Below, piece after piece: positions 1 to 12,451 of a stretch of 64,000 nt of DNA (position 1 is the first letter of the stretch; the number at the start of each line of letters is the position of its first letter). Below the pieces are notes generated by a model that was given only the letters and a program-made list of their open reading frames with translations, did no database searches and was not told the DNA's origin. The stretch comes from Casuarina equisetifolia (taxonomy: Eukaryota; Streptophyta; Magnoliopsida; Fagales; Casuarinaceae), in contig CM052355.1 in the NCBI GenBank assembly GCA_028551475.1, forward strand, positions 5,022,001-5,086,000. The letters are read 5' to 3'. The translations under genes and the position numbers were made by a program.

Positions 1-1790
1 GGCAGATTTTGGAATAGACCATTCCCAGATGCTTGCTCATCAGCTTGTCTTAGTACTTAATTATGAGTCGCGTGTGAGGTGGAGTACCGACGACAAGCCG
101 GAGTTGATAACTGGGGTACTCTTGAATTTCCACGGTCCGAGGAATCAATGAATGAATCAATTAAGCCTAAACTACCTAATAAAACCCTCAGACCATGAAC
201 GCCAACTTCAATCAAAATAAAGTAGAACTATCGGAAGTTTAAATTGAAGGGACATAAATGAAATCCCTCCTTTGTTATATAATTAAGCTGGCGACTCAGT
301 TTCGGTCACATAAAAGTAGGTCCTATAGGCAAAGAATATATCGTTTTATTTGAACACTAAAACTCTACATAAGGTGAAGTTACAATTGAGTCTGTATTAT
401 TTTTAAGTTTTTGCAACATCTTACTGAAGTACTTATTTAAGAACAAACATGTTGAACGATGATAAGTTATTTTATTCGGCAGTTAATTGAGATCATCCAA
501 ATAATATATGATAGTGCGCAAAAAGATATCACTTAATGTCTTTTGCTCTTAAGCTCTTAAAAAACGCAGAAGCGTCAAACCCGTCATAACCAAGCTTATG
601 ACCAAGTTGTCAATTGATAACTAAAAAACTAATTTCTTTGGATCAAAACTCAATCGGTTTCAACTGCTGATCTGTGTTTATACTAAAAGACAAGGGAACA
701 TTATCATCAAGAATCCTCGACGTCCTTTTTTACCCCATTTTTTCGCGGTTAGGGTTTGGATTTGACACCTGACCATATCATCTAATGAAGGCGATATGAT
801 CCATAGTAGATAAAAGTATCTTTCATCTCTAATACTCTTTTGTCACAAACTCCAATGCCCAATGAACAAGATTTAGATCTTACTCCACCATTCGGGCTTC
901 ATACCCATTGCGAGGTGCAAACTGAAACAGCCATATCTTAAAGGAGAGTAAACCTACATTGATGCTTAAGGTTGAAGCTAATATCGTGAGCTTGAACGTA
1001 TTTATTGTGGACACTTGTAATGAACGTTGTTTGGCTCAAAACTTAAATTAAGGGATGTGATTGATGAATATATTATTAGAAAAAGATAAAAGGTCTAAGA
1101 AGATATTTACAAATGAAGCATTGAGCAGGGGTTCTACCAACCTTCTTCGTCTTCTCAAAAGAAATGGTATTATACCATCACGAATCCATGCTCTTTTCGT
1201 CGCAACATCCACCGGAGTTTTTTGTGCCGTACGCTATGCACTGCAGAGCACTCGTTACCTCAGGTTCTGTTGAGTCTTACTGGGGTTGAGAATGGTAGAG
1301 TTACAAAAACTATACCAAATGTTTCGGTTAAATCGAGTAAAATTTGCAATGGCACTCGCATTGTAGGCTGTACACAAGTTTGCCTGGTTTGAACCCTCAT
1401 TCTAACTCTTTTTTTTATTTGTTATAATCAGAAACAAATAAAACTTAAAACCATGCCTCTTACATACATACTACAGTTGTTTAACTATTTTCTTTTTTTT
1501 TGGTTGAAATGTAAGTTTGTATTAATAAAAAGTAGTATACAAAAGTATATGGGTATACCCAGTATTACAAAATTTCAACAACTATAAAAAGATAGAAGTT
1601 GAAACCCTCCAAATCTCACTTAAAATGACATTTTCCTACGAAGATTTTATATTTTGAAACAAAGAAACTCTCCCTCATATAGTTTTTCTTACTTTAGCCA
1701 ATAAGATAGAAATATTGATTGTTTTATTTTGAAATCATCTTCTATTTTGTTATGTCCATATACAATAAATACAAGCTAAAAAAGATAATT
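1..1790. other. Non-coding, nothing recognised
   Basis: AT-rich sequence with only short chance reading frames. The longest, about 70 codons at 1061-1273 on the plus strand, has no recognisable domain and no good start context. I see no splice-linked exons, RNA gene or intact repeat. Confidence 0.5.
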
Positions 1791-1829
1791 TAAGAAGTTT
1801 TACAATTAAATTCTTTTCTTTAATTACTC

Positions 1830-1985
1830 TAATCATCCATTGCAGTCCTTCATCCAATCCTCCAATATGACGTTGAATTCTATTCTGAGTAAAGATAGTC
1901 TTCCAAACCTTCATTGTCCATGGATATTAAAAAAAAAGATGACTCTTGTTTTCAACATGGGACTGACAAAAGTTATAATATAAGT
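1830..1985 (-). mobile_element. Degenerate LINE fragment (zf-RVT-like region)
   Basis: On the minus strand a broken frame reads like the zinc-binding C-terminal region of plant LINE reverse transcriptases: a Cys, then a His-Leu-Phe-Phe (HLFF) motif, then Val-Trp (VWKTI) about 15 residues later. A stop interrupts it. What I see is the motif order; the family assignment is inference from the usual C..C..E..HLFF...VW pattern. No target-site duplication or poly(A) tail could be identified. It is non-functional if the call is right. Confidence 0.4.
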
Positions 1986-2379
1986 TAACTAAAAAAAGTC
2001 ATTGTACCATTCTTTCTGTTGTAGAGAGTCAATCTTAACAAACTAGTTATTTAATAAAATTATGTTTGCAAATGTCACATGCCCAAATTAAATCATACCA
2101 ATCCATTTTTTCATTAACTGGTTGAAAGTCTTGATTATTGGAACTAGTTATTACTTTAATATAATCTCCTATGATTAATAGTTTTATACAAATAACGCCC
2201 TATGGCAACATAAAGCTAGTTCGAAACCTTTAAACATAACCCATGATGTGCCTTGCATTCACCTACCTTAATGTTGCACTTAAGCAAAACTTTACTTGGA
2301 CTTTGGCTTCTCGCTAGGTCTCAATGGATGTCATAGGTGTTAAAGTTATTATTTTGAACAAACTTGTCATCACTATGCC

Positions 2380-3130
2380 AAGTTTAAGGGGGTGTGTTAA
2401 AGTTATTGGTCTTTTCAAGAATTACTATGGAAACTAATGTAAAGATACATGACCAATAAAAGATGGGTTATGTCCAATCAACACTTCAAGGAAAATACTT
2501 GGAAGTTGATATAAAGTAAATGAAGGTGCATGACTCATAGAAGATGGGTTGTGCCCAATCAACACTTTAAGGAAAATGCTTGGAAATTGATACAAAGTAA
2601 GTGAAGGTTCATAACCCATGGAAGATGGGTTATGCCCAATCAACACTTGAAGAAAAATACTTGGAAGTTGATATAAAGTAAATGAAGATACATGACCCAT
2701 AGAAATTGGGTTGTGTCTGATCAACACTCCAAAAGGAAATCTTGAAGTTCAATAGAAGAATCCATCGGAAGACCCATAAATCTCCTTTAGCTACATGTGG
2801 TAACTTAGCTTCTCCAATAAAAAGGTTGGATATGTAACTCAATAAACCAACCAAAATTCAATCCAATCAAACTCAACACAAAAGTTATGTTTAGCTTTGT
2901 ATAGTTATAATAGGGTTAATGGCCCTACAATCATGGAATCTAGTATACTCTTTATGATGCTTTCTTTTATCTCATCTTTTATCTTTTACTTTATATTAGT
3001 TTCCTTGTACCTCCATAACTTATCAGCCTTCATTTAGTTATAGACCTCTAGTGTATTGCTTTCAATGACTACATTTTCACATTTTTGTCCATTCAATCAA
3101 TTTGAACCAAAGAACCCAACAAACTCTAAT
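2380..3130 (+). repeat. LTR-like copy A of a copia-type element
   Basis: A purine run ending in GGGGG at about 2380-2392 is followed by a TGTTAAAG-type sequence near 2395. This is the arrangement of a polypurine tract next to a copia LTR. The segment from about 2600 to 3130 is repeated with many differences at about 3600-4030 in the same orientation, offset about 890-900 bp. The right end is not certain. It contains the 80-bp tandem repeat annotated separately. Confidence 0.5.
2440..2735 (+). repeat. Tandem repeat, about 80-bp unit, 3.7 copies
   Basis: The phrase AGATGGGTTGTGCCCAATCA and close variants recurs near 2461, 2542, 2622 and 2703, a spacing of 80-81 bp. Each is followed by CAACACTT..AGGAAAATACTTGGAAGTTGATA. 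A single further copy lies at about 3611-3662. Units differ by several substitutions, so the array is old. The chance minus-strand frame across it merely translates the repeat and is not a gene. Confidence 0.8.
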
Positions 3131-3599
3131 TTTTTTTTCTTTGTATTTGAGCAAGGGATTAACCTTAAAGGTAAATCTTTGGCATCATGGTGTTATTTTT
3201 TTTATTTTGGATGGCATTGATGAATTATTCTACATCTTGGTTTTTCCTCAAACCTACATATTTTTGTAGCCAAGATTGAAGATTTTCCTTCTTACTTGTG
3301 CAAATTTCATTTAGGCAAAGCAAGTTGGACTTCTTTGAAAAGGAAAACAAAAAAATAAAGAAAGAATGCCCTACATATTTTGTTGAGCTTGTTGAAAAAA
3401 AAAAAAAAGGAAAGGGTGTGGGGTAAACAGTATTCCTAGTTTTCGCAGGAGCTCTTCAAGCTTCCCATGAAGGCTTTTAGATCCCTCTTTGTCAACCTTC
3501 CAAATGTAATAGTGTTGTGGTGGTTTGATGTCTCATGAGTTTCATGTAGCAATTAATGTCACCTGCCAATAATGTAGTGAGTTAATCGTTATTTGTACA

Positions 3600-4030
3600 A
3601 TGGGTTGCTAATAGAAGATGGGTTGTGCCCAATCAACATTTTAAGAAAAATACTTGGAAGTTTTTTTGGTGAAAGGTCAAAAATTATACATCACCGTGAA
3701 AGGTCAAGAACTTTTCCTATAAAAAAATCATATATGTAACATTGTAAACCAACCAAAATTCAATCCAATCAAATTAACACAAAAGCTATGTTCGACTTTG
3801 TGAAGTTGTCATAGGACCGATGGCCTTACAATCATGGAATCTAGTCTACTCTCTTTGATGCTTTCTTTTTTCTTTTGCTTTATATTAGTTTCCTTATACA
3901 TCTATAACTTACCAGCCTTCCTTTAGTTATAGACCTCCAATATATTGTTTTCCATGACTATGTTTTTACATTTTTGCTCACTCAATCAATCTAAACCAAA
4001 GAAGTCAATAAACTTTGATTTTCTTCTATA
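3600..4030 (+). repeat. LTR-like copy B
   Basis: Matches copy A, for example the CAACCAAAATTCAATCCAAT string at 3748 versus 2848 and the ACCAAAGAA string near 3994 versus 3105. It carries only one 80-bp repeat unit and a different stretch at 3663-3730 that includes a short direct repeat (GTGAAAGGTCAA). Copia pol remnants start immediately downstream, so the leader and gag part is missing. Confidence 0.5.
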
Positions 4031-4085
4031 AGATGCAAACGATGTTTGATCCTAAGCAGGGCCAAATTGTACTCTTGATCAATTC

Positions 4086-5335
4086 AAAGCACGATTCATG
4101 GTAAAAGGTTTTCACCAAGAATAAGGTGAGTTATAGCCACCATCCAAGGTTGGAACTTAGATAGTACGATATAAACAATGCTTTCTTATATGGTTTTTTT
4201 TTTTTTTAGAAATTAGTTTTTATGGAGCAACATCCTAGATTCAAGGACCTCCATTGCCCAACTCATTTATGTGCACTTCATCAAGCCTTATATGGCTTGA
4301 AGTTGGCACCAAGGCATGGTTATATCATTTTTCAACTAAGAAAGAAAGAAATGAAAAAAAAAAAAAACTAGATCTTTGATACGGAAAATATAATTAAGCT
4401 TCTGAACAAAGTCATCTAGATGAGAAGTTAAGTTACTAATTAGGACAAGATCATCCACATACATAAGAAGCCATATATGTATACTCCCATAATTGTAGAT
4501 GAAGAGGGAGGGGTAAAAAGTCAAGCATGTGAACAAGACCTCTTCCTCACCCAACGTCAATGCGAGCTATACATCCTTCATAAAGTAGAAATGTCACATT
4601 GTCAACCACATGGAATTCCAGTGGATACCAAATCTAGCCCCGTACCAAATGGAAATGAACCATATACAGAACAGACACTCTCTCTCTTGGAGCCTAATCG
4701 GAGCACTTTAGTATCACACTGACAAGATCGAATGTTTCACTAGTGGTCAACAGACTGGCTCAACACTCAACCTAATCAGCTATTTTGGACTTTCATGAAC
4801 TCAAAAGGGTGTTGTGATATTGGCTGTGCATTCACCTAAGTATAGCCGACCTATGGCTTCATTGACGCCGATTAGGCTGGGTGTCAGGTTACTCACAAAT
4901 CAACTAGCGGCTCCCATCTACTTCTTGGTGCAAACTGCGTCTCATTGAGTACAGAAAGGCAGCCCACAAATTCTCGGTCTTCTGCGCAAAGTTGAATACT
5001 AAGCTTTAGTTGTAGGAATGATAAAAGCAATCTGGATACCTTACCTCCTCCGACATCTTGTAATCAACCACTTCTTTCCAATACGACTTTACTGTGACAA
5101 CATGTCGGCATTGTATCTCACCATAAGCCTATCCTATACAACTATTTCAAACACTGAAGTGGACTGCCACTTTACCAGAGAGAAAGTGACTCAAGGGGCT
5201 ATCATTACCGTGCATGATCCGTCGGCACATCCGTTAAAAAATATTTTTACCAAGCCCCTTTCTCAGCATATCTTGGTCAATCTGCACTTCAAACTCGGCT
5301 TTACCATGCCAACTTTAAGGGAAGTGCAACCGTAG
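4086..5335 (+). pseudogene. Ty1/copia pol remnant (RT and RNase H), broken
   Basis: Plus-strand fragments in element order: an RT start of the KARFMVKGF type at 4086 ending in a stop; a NNAFLYG block near 4170-4195; an ALYGLKLAPR block near 4280-4320; a LFLTQRQ..L block near 4540; the RNase H DADWAGC..STSGS region near 4865-4925; and a longer open stretch 5018-5335 with YCDNMSALYL, EVDCHF.REK and FTKPLS motifs. Stops, frameshifts and a homopolymer at 4194-4208 break the frame. The block at about 4369-4480 is inverted (separate entry). No gag, protease or intact integrase was seen. The element is dead. Confidence 0.85.
4369..4480 (-). mobile_element. Inverted RT segment carrying the YVDD motif
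   Basis: The minus strand reads LLMYVDDLVLIS followed by a FVQKLNYIFRIKDL-like block, the catalytic centre of a copia reverse transcriptase. The flanking RT blocks (ALYGLK to the left, LFLTQRQ to the right) are on the plus strand. The missing part of the RT is therefore present but flipped in place. The left edge abuts an A-run at about 4352-4366. Confidence 0.8.
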
Positions 5336-5339
5336 TCCA

Positions 5340-6590
5340 TGTTCTCGACGCCCAAGTCGAGCTCGCACTCCAAGGGGAGCAAATCCTACGGCCATTCGTC
5401 CGCCTCTTCCTGAGTGCCTTAACGGCCACGACAGGAGTTCTCTTAGTACAAACTCCAAATTAACTACTGACAAGGGGAACGAGGCGCAACCTCAACCACC
5501 AAGTCTCAGGCGGGACTGTGTCATCTTATGACTTATATGTGGAAAGATAAAATCTAAAACTGCTGGCTGATAACCTGGAATGATGATGCACGTGACCTGG
5601 ACTGATAATTCCAACTTTTTTTTTTTAAGTTTTAGTCTTTTGAAACTGGGAATAACTCCAATAACTGGAGATGAGCCAGCCAGTTAGCCTTTTTAAGGGA
5701 AAATATTCAACTTTAGCCTGAATTCCAAAGATTACAAGCTTTTTTGTAGTAGTATCTTAACAAGGTGATATTTAATTACAAAGAAAAAGAGAGGAAGGAA
5801 GGAAGGAAGGAAGGAAGGAAGGTGCCAACTCAACGCGTAAAATCGAATGGAGATAAAGCGCGAGACCTTTCAACTTTGTCATAAGAAAGGAGTTATACAA
5901 ACCGATAGAGAACAGGGAGTCCTAGATTTTCTCCCCTTAGCGATGCATCACGCACGAGGGACAAGAAGGAAGAGAATTTCGATGTCACTGAGATGATAAA
6001 TGCAAAGAGAGCTATGACAGTTGCTCCTTTTTTTTTTCTTTTTTTTGCTAATATTTCTGGAAACGAAGGCATTGTTATGTAAATTTTCGAAACCGATTCC
6101 CTATGCCCTACAAATGCGTGGCTTTTATCCCTTCTGTGCCAATAAACTCGAGCACCAAAGGAGCTCTCACTTGACTCGGAGAACATCTGACAGGTCAACC
6201 TTTCCAGTGTAAACGGCAGTTGTATTTTTTTAAAGGAGACATACTTGACCAGCTCTGCTCTCTTTCTCTCTTTCTCTCTTTCTCTCTCTGTGTGTGAAGA
6301 CGTGGGGCAATGAATTGGGTTGCATCCGTCTGTGAAATGACTTAAATCACGAAAAAGTGGAAAAGGACAAATAGCCTAGGACCCATTACAATAGATTACG
6401 AGAAAATATCGCCTGCCAGAGAAAAGAAAATATAGGACAGTTAGAAAACCAAAGAAGCTCTTATCACGCCTTAACTCCATTGCAGATAGGAAGTGACTCT
6501 ATTTCTTATTTTACAGTTCCAAAGAGGTATAATCTATCGTTTTCGTTTGCTGTCTCTCAAGGGTGTTCTCGTTGTTAACGCCTGCATTAA
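5340..6590. other. Element tail and 3' flank of the transporter gene
   Basis: Degenerate sequence after the copia remnant, then non-coding DNA. It contains a (GGAA)n microsatellite at 5793-5822 and a pyrimidine-rich CTTT/CT tract ending in (TG)n at 6257-6295. The last few hundred bases probably include the 3' UTR of the minus-strand transporter. No further gene seen. Confidence 0.6.
5793..5822. repeat. (GGAA)n microsatellite
   Basis: About 7.5 uninterrupted GGAA units. Confidence 0.95.
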
Positions 6591-6595
6591 CATCT

Positions 6596-8401
6596 CTAGC
6601 CACTTTTCCCTTCCGCTGGTCCCGCACCATTTGCTGTGGCCGCCATCTCGGCCTCAGCCTTCTTAGCCTGCTCCCGGAACTTCATATAGATGTCACTCTT
6701 ATAGAACTTCCTTGTCCGAAGCACCAAAGCAAGTGAAATAATTGCACCCAGTAGTGTCACGGCAGTGATTATGATGAAAGACAACTTAAAGCACTCTCCT
6801 CCGGTGCAGTTTAGCCCTTCCCCAGCCTTCCTTTCGAGTCCCAGTGCTGCCAATTGCTTCCTAGCTTCCTTATCGTATAAATAACCAGTGACTTTCACGT
6901 TGAGCAAATACAGTCCGATAGGGCTGGCCACTGAGCCAAAATTGTACAAAGTAGAGTAGTACTTTAGGCCGAAAAGCTCCGAAATTATTGCAAACAGTAA
7001 CGGCCATTGGGCGCCAAAACAGAACCCGATGATCACCGACGCGACGTAGAGTCCGCTCGGCACGTTGAAAGCGATTAGAAGGTGACCGGCACAGGACAAG
7101 AGGAGTGTAAGAGTGAGAATGAGGGGGCGAGGGAATTTGTATCTTTGTAGAACAATTTCTGAGACAAATCCAGAGGCCACTCGTCCAAGATAATTCCAAA
7201 TGCTTACAAGCGACACGAAGGTGCTTACGCTTTGCTTTGGATATCCGTACGAGGATCCAATCTGTCCCAGATTGTCTATGGCCGTTAAAGTTCCTCCAAC
7301 ACCACAAATTCCTGCCATGAAAAGAATTAACATGTCAATGCTGAAGAGTGCTTGGAGAATGGTATAGTCCTCCCCCCTGTTTGGCGGCCTGAATACAGTC
7401 TTCCAACAAGAAACTTCCATTTCCGTGCTCGTTTGAGGGAGTGAATTTGTTGTTGCGCTAGATGATTGAGTTGGTACAGATGGAGCTGCTTCTGTGGCTG
7501 GCTTTTCGGCGATTATTTCTATGGGCACGACGTCATTCATCTCAAGTTTCTTGCCCTTCCAGAGTTTGTACTCTTCCACGATAACAACAGCCACTGGGAG
7601 AAAGAGCAAGATGACCACTGCCGCTGCGCTCCCAGCATACTCACTCTGTGTGAACGCAACCTTTTTCTGTATTATAATCGTCATCATCAAAAACCCTGCA
7701 AGTCCGAGTGAAATAAAGAGGAAATTGTAGAAAACTTTGAGTTCATTCGGCTGCCGAATGACCTTCATGTAGCGAATAGTTCGAAGAAAAACCAAAGATA
7801 TAACGGAGGGTAGCCACCCTATTAGTAAAATCAGAGACTTCGAGTCATCCCCATAGATAGCATGATACAGCTGCGTGATAATGGCGCCACTGAGACCCAC
7901 ATACCCCTTTAGAATTCCTAACACACTACCCCGACTTTCAGGGAAGTTCTTAACGCAGGGGACAAGCGAACCAGTGTTGGCGAATGACTGGGAGTTCGCC
8001 CCTATGCAAATGTATAAGCACATGACCCAAACTTGGGGCGTCGAGATCCTTTTGGTTACAGTAAGCCATATCATGAAGTAGCCAAAAAAGTTGAGGACTG
8101 CACCTATTGAAAGCACCACCCATGGAGGTGTGATCTCGTTGATAAGGCCGGAGAGGACGCCGACATTAGCGCCCAAGTCCTTAAAGAAGCTGAGCAAGTT
8201 GAGGGTGCTTTGGTCATAGCCGAGCACTGATTTGAGGTCGTTGGAATAAAGGCTAAACATGTAGGTCGCACCTGCGGCGGACATGATCAGAAATGAGGCG
8301 AAAACCATGAACCACCGCCCGGTCAGGATTTGAATAGTAAGGCCCTTCATGTTCGCCCACCCAAGTGCTTCACCACCGTTGCCTGGTCCGGCAAACACCA
8401 T
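6596..8401 (-). CDS. NFD4-like / nodulin-like major facilitator protein
   Basis: Single-exon gene of 601 residues. The N-terminal half (about 18-265) matches plant Nodulin-like proteins: [25 protein letters not shown], then closely spaced hydrophobic helices with small-residue turns. The C-terminal half (about 345-580) is a second bundle of hydrophobic helices. A hydrophilic linker rich in Ser, Thr and Pro (about 300-335) separates them, giving roughly 12 membrane segments in all. The family (Arabidopsis At2g39210/At2g28120 type) is thought to carry small solutes or ions across cell membranes; the substrate is not deducible here. The start is supported by a TATA box about 82-91 bp upstream and by normal family length. 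There are no frame breaks. Confidence 0.92.
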   Translation of the reverse strand: MVFAGPGNGGEALGWANMKGLTIQILTGRWFMVFASFLIMSAAGATYMFSLYSNDLKSVLGYDQSTLNLLSFFKDLGANVGVLSGLINEITPPWVVLSIGAVLNFFGYFMIWLTVTKRISTPQVWVMCLYICIGANSQSFANTGSLVPCVKNFPESRGSVLGILKGYVGLSGAIITQLYHAIYGDDSKSLILLIGWLPSVISLVFLRTIRYMKVIRQPNELKVFYNFLFISLGLAGFLMMTIIIQKKVAFTQSEYAGSAAAVVILLFLPVAVVIVEEYKLWKGKKLEMNDVVPIEIIAEKPATEAAPSVPTQSSSATTNSLPQTSTEMEVSCWKTVFRPPNRGEDYTILQALFSIDMLILFMAGICGVGGTLTAIDNLGQIGSSYGYPKQSVSTFVSLVSIWNYLGRVASGFVSEIVLQRYKFPRPLILTLTLLLSCAGHLLIAFNVPSGLYVASVIIGFCFGAQWPLLFAIISELFGLKYYSTLYNFGSVASPIGLYLLNVKVTGYLYDKEARKQLAALGLERKAGEGLNCTGGECFKLSFIIITAVTLLGAIISLALVLRTRKFYKSDIYMKFREQAKKAEAEMAATANGAGPAEGKSG

Positions 8402-8482
8402 CTCTCTCTCTGCGTTGTAGCTACGGTAACAAATTTGTTATGGCGGTGGAATCAACTTGGGGAGACAAACACAACCACTGAG

Positions 8483-8492
8483 TATATATATA
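8483..8492 (-). promoter_or_regulatory. TATA box of the NFD4-like gene
   Basis: A TATATATATA run on the minus strand, 82-91 bp upstream of the ATG, would place a transcription start about 8450-8460 and a short leader. Confidence 0.6.
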
Positions 8493-8897
8493 GACACAGA
8501 AAGTGTGCCTCTTTGTGCGCCCGTGTGCGTGAACTGGGCAATTGAGATAAGTTTTACGGAGACTTCGAAGTTGACTTCAAACAATTAAAAAAAAAAAGAA
8601 GAATAGATGCGTTAAAAAATATGCAGAAAGGAAAATTAAAAACGTAAACAGGCTCCCTGAATAGATTCTCTGGCAGGAAGGTGAGAACCAGTTTGGACAC
8701 ATCTCTTTTTTTCCATTGAATCTTGTTTTTTTCCTGCTGCCAAAGTGAAAAGTCCAAAACGAATATCATGTGTTCTTTTTATTTCTACAAGAACTTAAAT
8801 TCAAATATCAGACATTCTCTCTGTACCGACCTATATCCCATTCTAGAAACCTTTCAGAGTTTCTTTGTACACAGGAGGGTCCAAGAATTCATCCTCC

Positions 8898-8903
8898 CAC
8901 GTG
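8898..8903. promoter_or_regulatory. G-box (CACGTG) upstream of the NFD4-like gene
   Basis: CACGTG in a CCCACGTGGCGC context, about 500 bp upstream of the start codon. It matches the bZIP/bHLH-binding ACGT core. Function is inferred only. Confidence 0.35.
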
Positions 8904-11900
8904 GCGCAACCTTTTCTGCTGCAGATGGATCCAAGAGACTTTTTCACAAAGAAAGTTTTCAACTTTTGTCTTGTAGTCTTCTAGATGCTTATCCGTATTT
9001 GATTTTGTCTCTTGAACTATTCGTTTGGAGATAGGAAAACATTACATTGCATGTACCCTTCAAATAAATCGATTGCGCCATTTATTTCTCCTGTTGTGCA
9101 AAACGAAAGAAGGATTGCTTGTGTTTTCTTCGAAAAGACGATGATTTTTTTTTTTACCGTTTGGAAGACCCCTGAAGTGTTTTCTTTTTCCCTTTTTACC
9201 CCCCTTTTGCGAGTCAGAATATGTTAAGGTTGACGACATCAAGTATCCTGGTATCAAGACTTGCACAACATAATTACGTAAGATTTCTTATGCATTAACC
9301 TACATGACTAACACCCTCTACGTAGAAGGTCAGGAGAGGACAAGAATAAGATGAGTGCTTTCACCCTTTTTCTCTTTGGATCCAGAGGGTAAAGAGAGTG
9401 AGATGATCAATTATTAAGATGTTGGAATGGGTTTTCTCTTCTTGTTTATCAAATGAAATGGTAGCTCGGAGAAAACAAAAAGATAAGTATGTCAGAAGTT
9501 TTGTTTTATTATGACATTGTCAACACACAATATGCTTCTAAGTATTAACGACAGTGATCTCTTTGAAAACAATGACAACAACATTATGACCTTTACTGAC
9601 AATGACTCTTATGGTAACTAACGATTGCTAGAATCATGATTTTTTTTTTTTTTTTGCCAAGTCATCTTGATTCTTTGATTACCAACCATAACACAAATTT
9701 AACAAATCCAATGTCGTATTTCTCTCCCTTTTTTTTTTCTTTTTTTGTGGCTTCTGGATGAGTGGATAAAATAGAATCTTTTTACGCCTGCATATATACA
9801 AAAATACAATCACAACGCTTACAGAAAGATATCCTCATATCTCTATGTAAAATGTCCTCAAGCCAAAAAGGCAAGTCAACCCCATCGAACCACAGAAAGG
9901 ACAGGAGGAAAAAAAAAAAAAAACAAAGAAGAACTTCGTGATAAATAAAGAAGAAAGGGATGGTGGCCCTTGTCGCATGCCAAGTGCATAAGATCAAGCA
10001 TGGGTCGAGTGCCGTGTTTCGTTGCATCGGCCTCTTGCCAAGGAAAGAAGAAATGAAGACATGGGTCATCATCAAAGACATAATACACAGAGACCAAAAT
10101 ATGATTTGAGTTACAAAATTCTGCTAACCTCCTACAATTACGTGCTGCAGAACGATATTCAATAAAAAAAGGCGTAGGACTTGGAATTAGCACGTGTCCT
10201 TTCACAACTACCCTCCATGATTAGAATTCAAAAGGTACCGTTTTTTAAGTGTTTGAAGAGTTAGTTGCCATCTCGAATGGGAAATGACTTCGAGCTCGGC
10301 AGCAAGGTTGGACCAGTTCACCATGATCATGACCAGTACTATGACAACTACTAAAAGACAATACCCTGTTATTCTCGGTCTAACTGACTGCATATCACTG
10401 TGAATTCTTAAGCTTAACTCTTATCAATTTCAGGGAGTTTCCGTTTATAATAATACATAATTTCATGCAAAGAATGAAAATTTGGTCATAACTAGTAAAA
10501 GAAAACTGATTCACCAATTAGTATACCAAAAGAAACTTTTAGCGGCCCATTAGATATGGCAGGAATTTGGGTAAGTCATAGCCCTTATGTATTAGTCGTC
10601 TTTATATCACCCATTTTCCTGTTGGATTTATATAACAAAACCTGTCCAAATTAAACAGCTATTTAGGGACTCTTCGTCCTTCCAAAAACCTTCACTATTA
10701 GCAACGGAAGAAATCAAAGCAATCAGATTAACCAAAAGGAAAGAATCAAAAAAATGGTTGAATTCTCCTTTTGATTTCAATTAATTCTTGAAATATATAT
10801 ATATATATATTAAATTCCAATTGAGTCCTCCACCAACATGTTACTCAATTAATTGACCGACTATCATGTTAAAACATTAAAGAGATGAATAGATGATTTG
10901 GGCGTTACATCTAACATGTCATGTGCCAACCCCTTCATGGGTACCTGCTTGAAATGGGGTGCCCAAATTTGTAAAGGAGGCCCCCCTCACTAAATAAGGG
11001 CGGCTGCTTTTCTTGCAGGAGATCACCTCCTTTTTATTTTGGTCGCATGTAAATTTTTTCTGAAAATTTTCATTTGGTTTTCTTTGATGATTCTTTACTC
11101 AACTAGTTCTTATTTTAAGTAAATTTATTATGTGACATATATATCTAGAAAATAACACAACACAATACCAGTTACTTATATGACGAACTAATGAAATGAT
11201 TTATTTATAATTAAAAAATTAACAAACCAAGTACCCATCAAAGTCAGATGACCAAACTAAAAAAATTAATCACACATTTTCGTTCCTAAACAATGTGAAT
11301 GGACCGACCATTTTTGAAGAAGATAACTCATCAATCATTGAATCAGTTGCCATTAAGCCAAGCAAAAAATTCTGGGGTCTGACGTGACTTGTTCCGACTC
11401 CTAGTTAAGGGAAGTCAAAAATGCCTTTGTTTTTGATTTCCTGTCCATCACTTGTTGTTTTTAATAGCTAGTTTTCCATCAGCTCGAAAATAACGTTCTT
11501 CACATGTAATGTATTGAATAAGATTAGCCTGCTACGATGTTGCTTCCACATATTTATTGAATATCTAGCTTAATCTTCCAGTATTCCTAGTCCACCACTC
11601 CAGGATGGCATCTCTAACGCATTGGTTTACGACTGGCCGACGTCCAATGATCAGGAATAACGCGTAGGGAATTTGCTAGCTATTGATTGTAAGGGCATCA
11701 TCATTTTATGTCACTTTCAGGAACGTCATCGTCATGCTCGCTGTATATGTTATGAAAGGCGTAAGCATATGGAAACTGGGTAAATCTTGTTCTTGCTGGT
11801 CTTTTTGACGGCAATAAATATACTACTGATGTGACCTTGCGAGAAAAGAGCAGAAGAATAGACAATTCAACAGCAAGCACCCCCACAGAACTTGGACACA

Positions 11901-12418
11901 GTATGAGGTTCCCTTATGCATGTGCTTGTGCAGGAACCATTTAAAGCACGCGAGGGACGCCCACAGCTGTTCTGTACACTGCAGGTGGTCGCTACCGCAC
12001 CAAAATATGCTAGAGGATCAAGTCGTCAAATTCCTACGCAGAGATCTGTCCCTCTCTCGTGGTTGGAACTTGGGATATTTTGTGTAATAACATGAGTAAG
12101 AGAACTTATTTCTGGTCGTAATCTTCTTTTAGAACGTGGGATCCAGCGCCGGCCAAATCCATATCTTTGTGCCTGTCGCCCAAGACTGCCGACGGGTCAT
12201 TCCACAAGTTTCGATATCTTCTGAATTTTCGACACATAGGAATTGGACTTTAAGTTGAGTGGACAGAATTTAATACTTATATTACTTCCGGTTTCGGAAA
12301 ACGAAAAGGCATCAAGTCCGGAGAGCTTCAAGTTGAGTGCACCACTTGCATCATGTTGTGGATAAGGCTAAGTTTATCCATTATGCATGAACTCTAGCTA
12401 GCTAGTCAACGACCCAAC

Positions 12419-12451
12419 ATCTCTGGCATCTCTGGCATCTCTGGCATCTCT
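12419..12451. repeat. 9-bp tandem repeat (ATCTCTGGC)
   Basis: Three full units plus a partial fourth, identical to each other, in otherwise unique sequence. Confidence 0.9.

Noticed and set aside
1061-1273. 70-codon plus-strand frame
   Set aside because: No domain, no splice partner, no sensible start context; surrounded by repeat debris.
2440-2735. CRISPR-like array
   Set aside because: Whole 80-bp units repeat without unique spacers, in a plant nuclear context.
2434-2854. Repetitive minus-strand frames reading LIGHNPSSMG-like units
   Set aside because: They are translations of the 80-bp DNA repeat, not a repeat protein; the frame ends where the array does.
6870-7730. Frames of 78-145 codons inside the NFD4-like gene
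   Set aside because: Shadows of the 601-residue transporter frame.
9782-10205. Two overlapping minus-strand frames of about 100 codons
   Set aside because: Composition driven by homopolymers; no domain and no start or promoter support.
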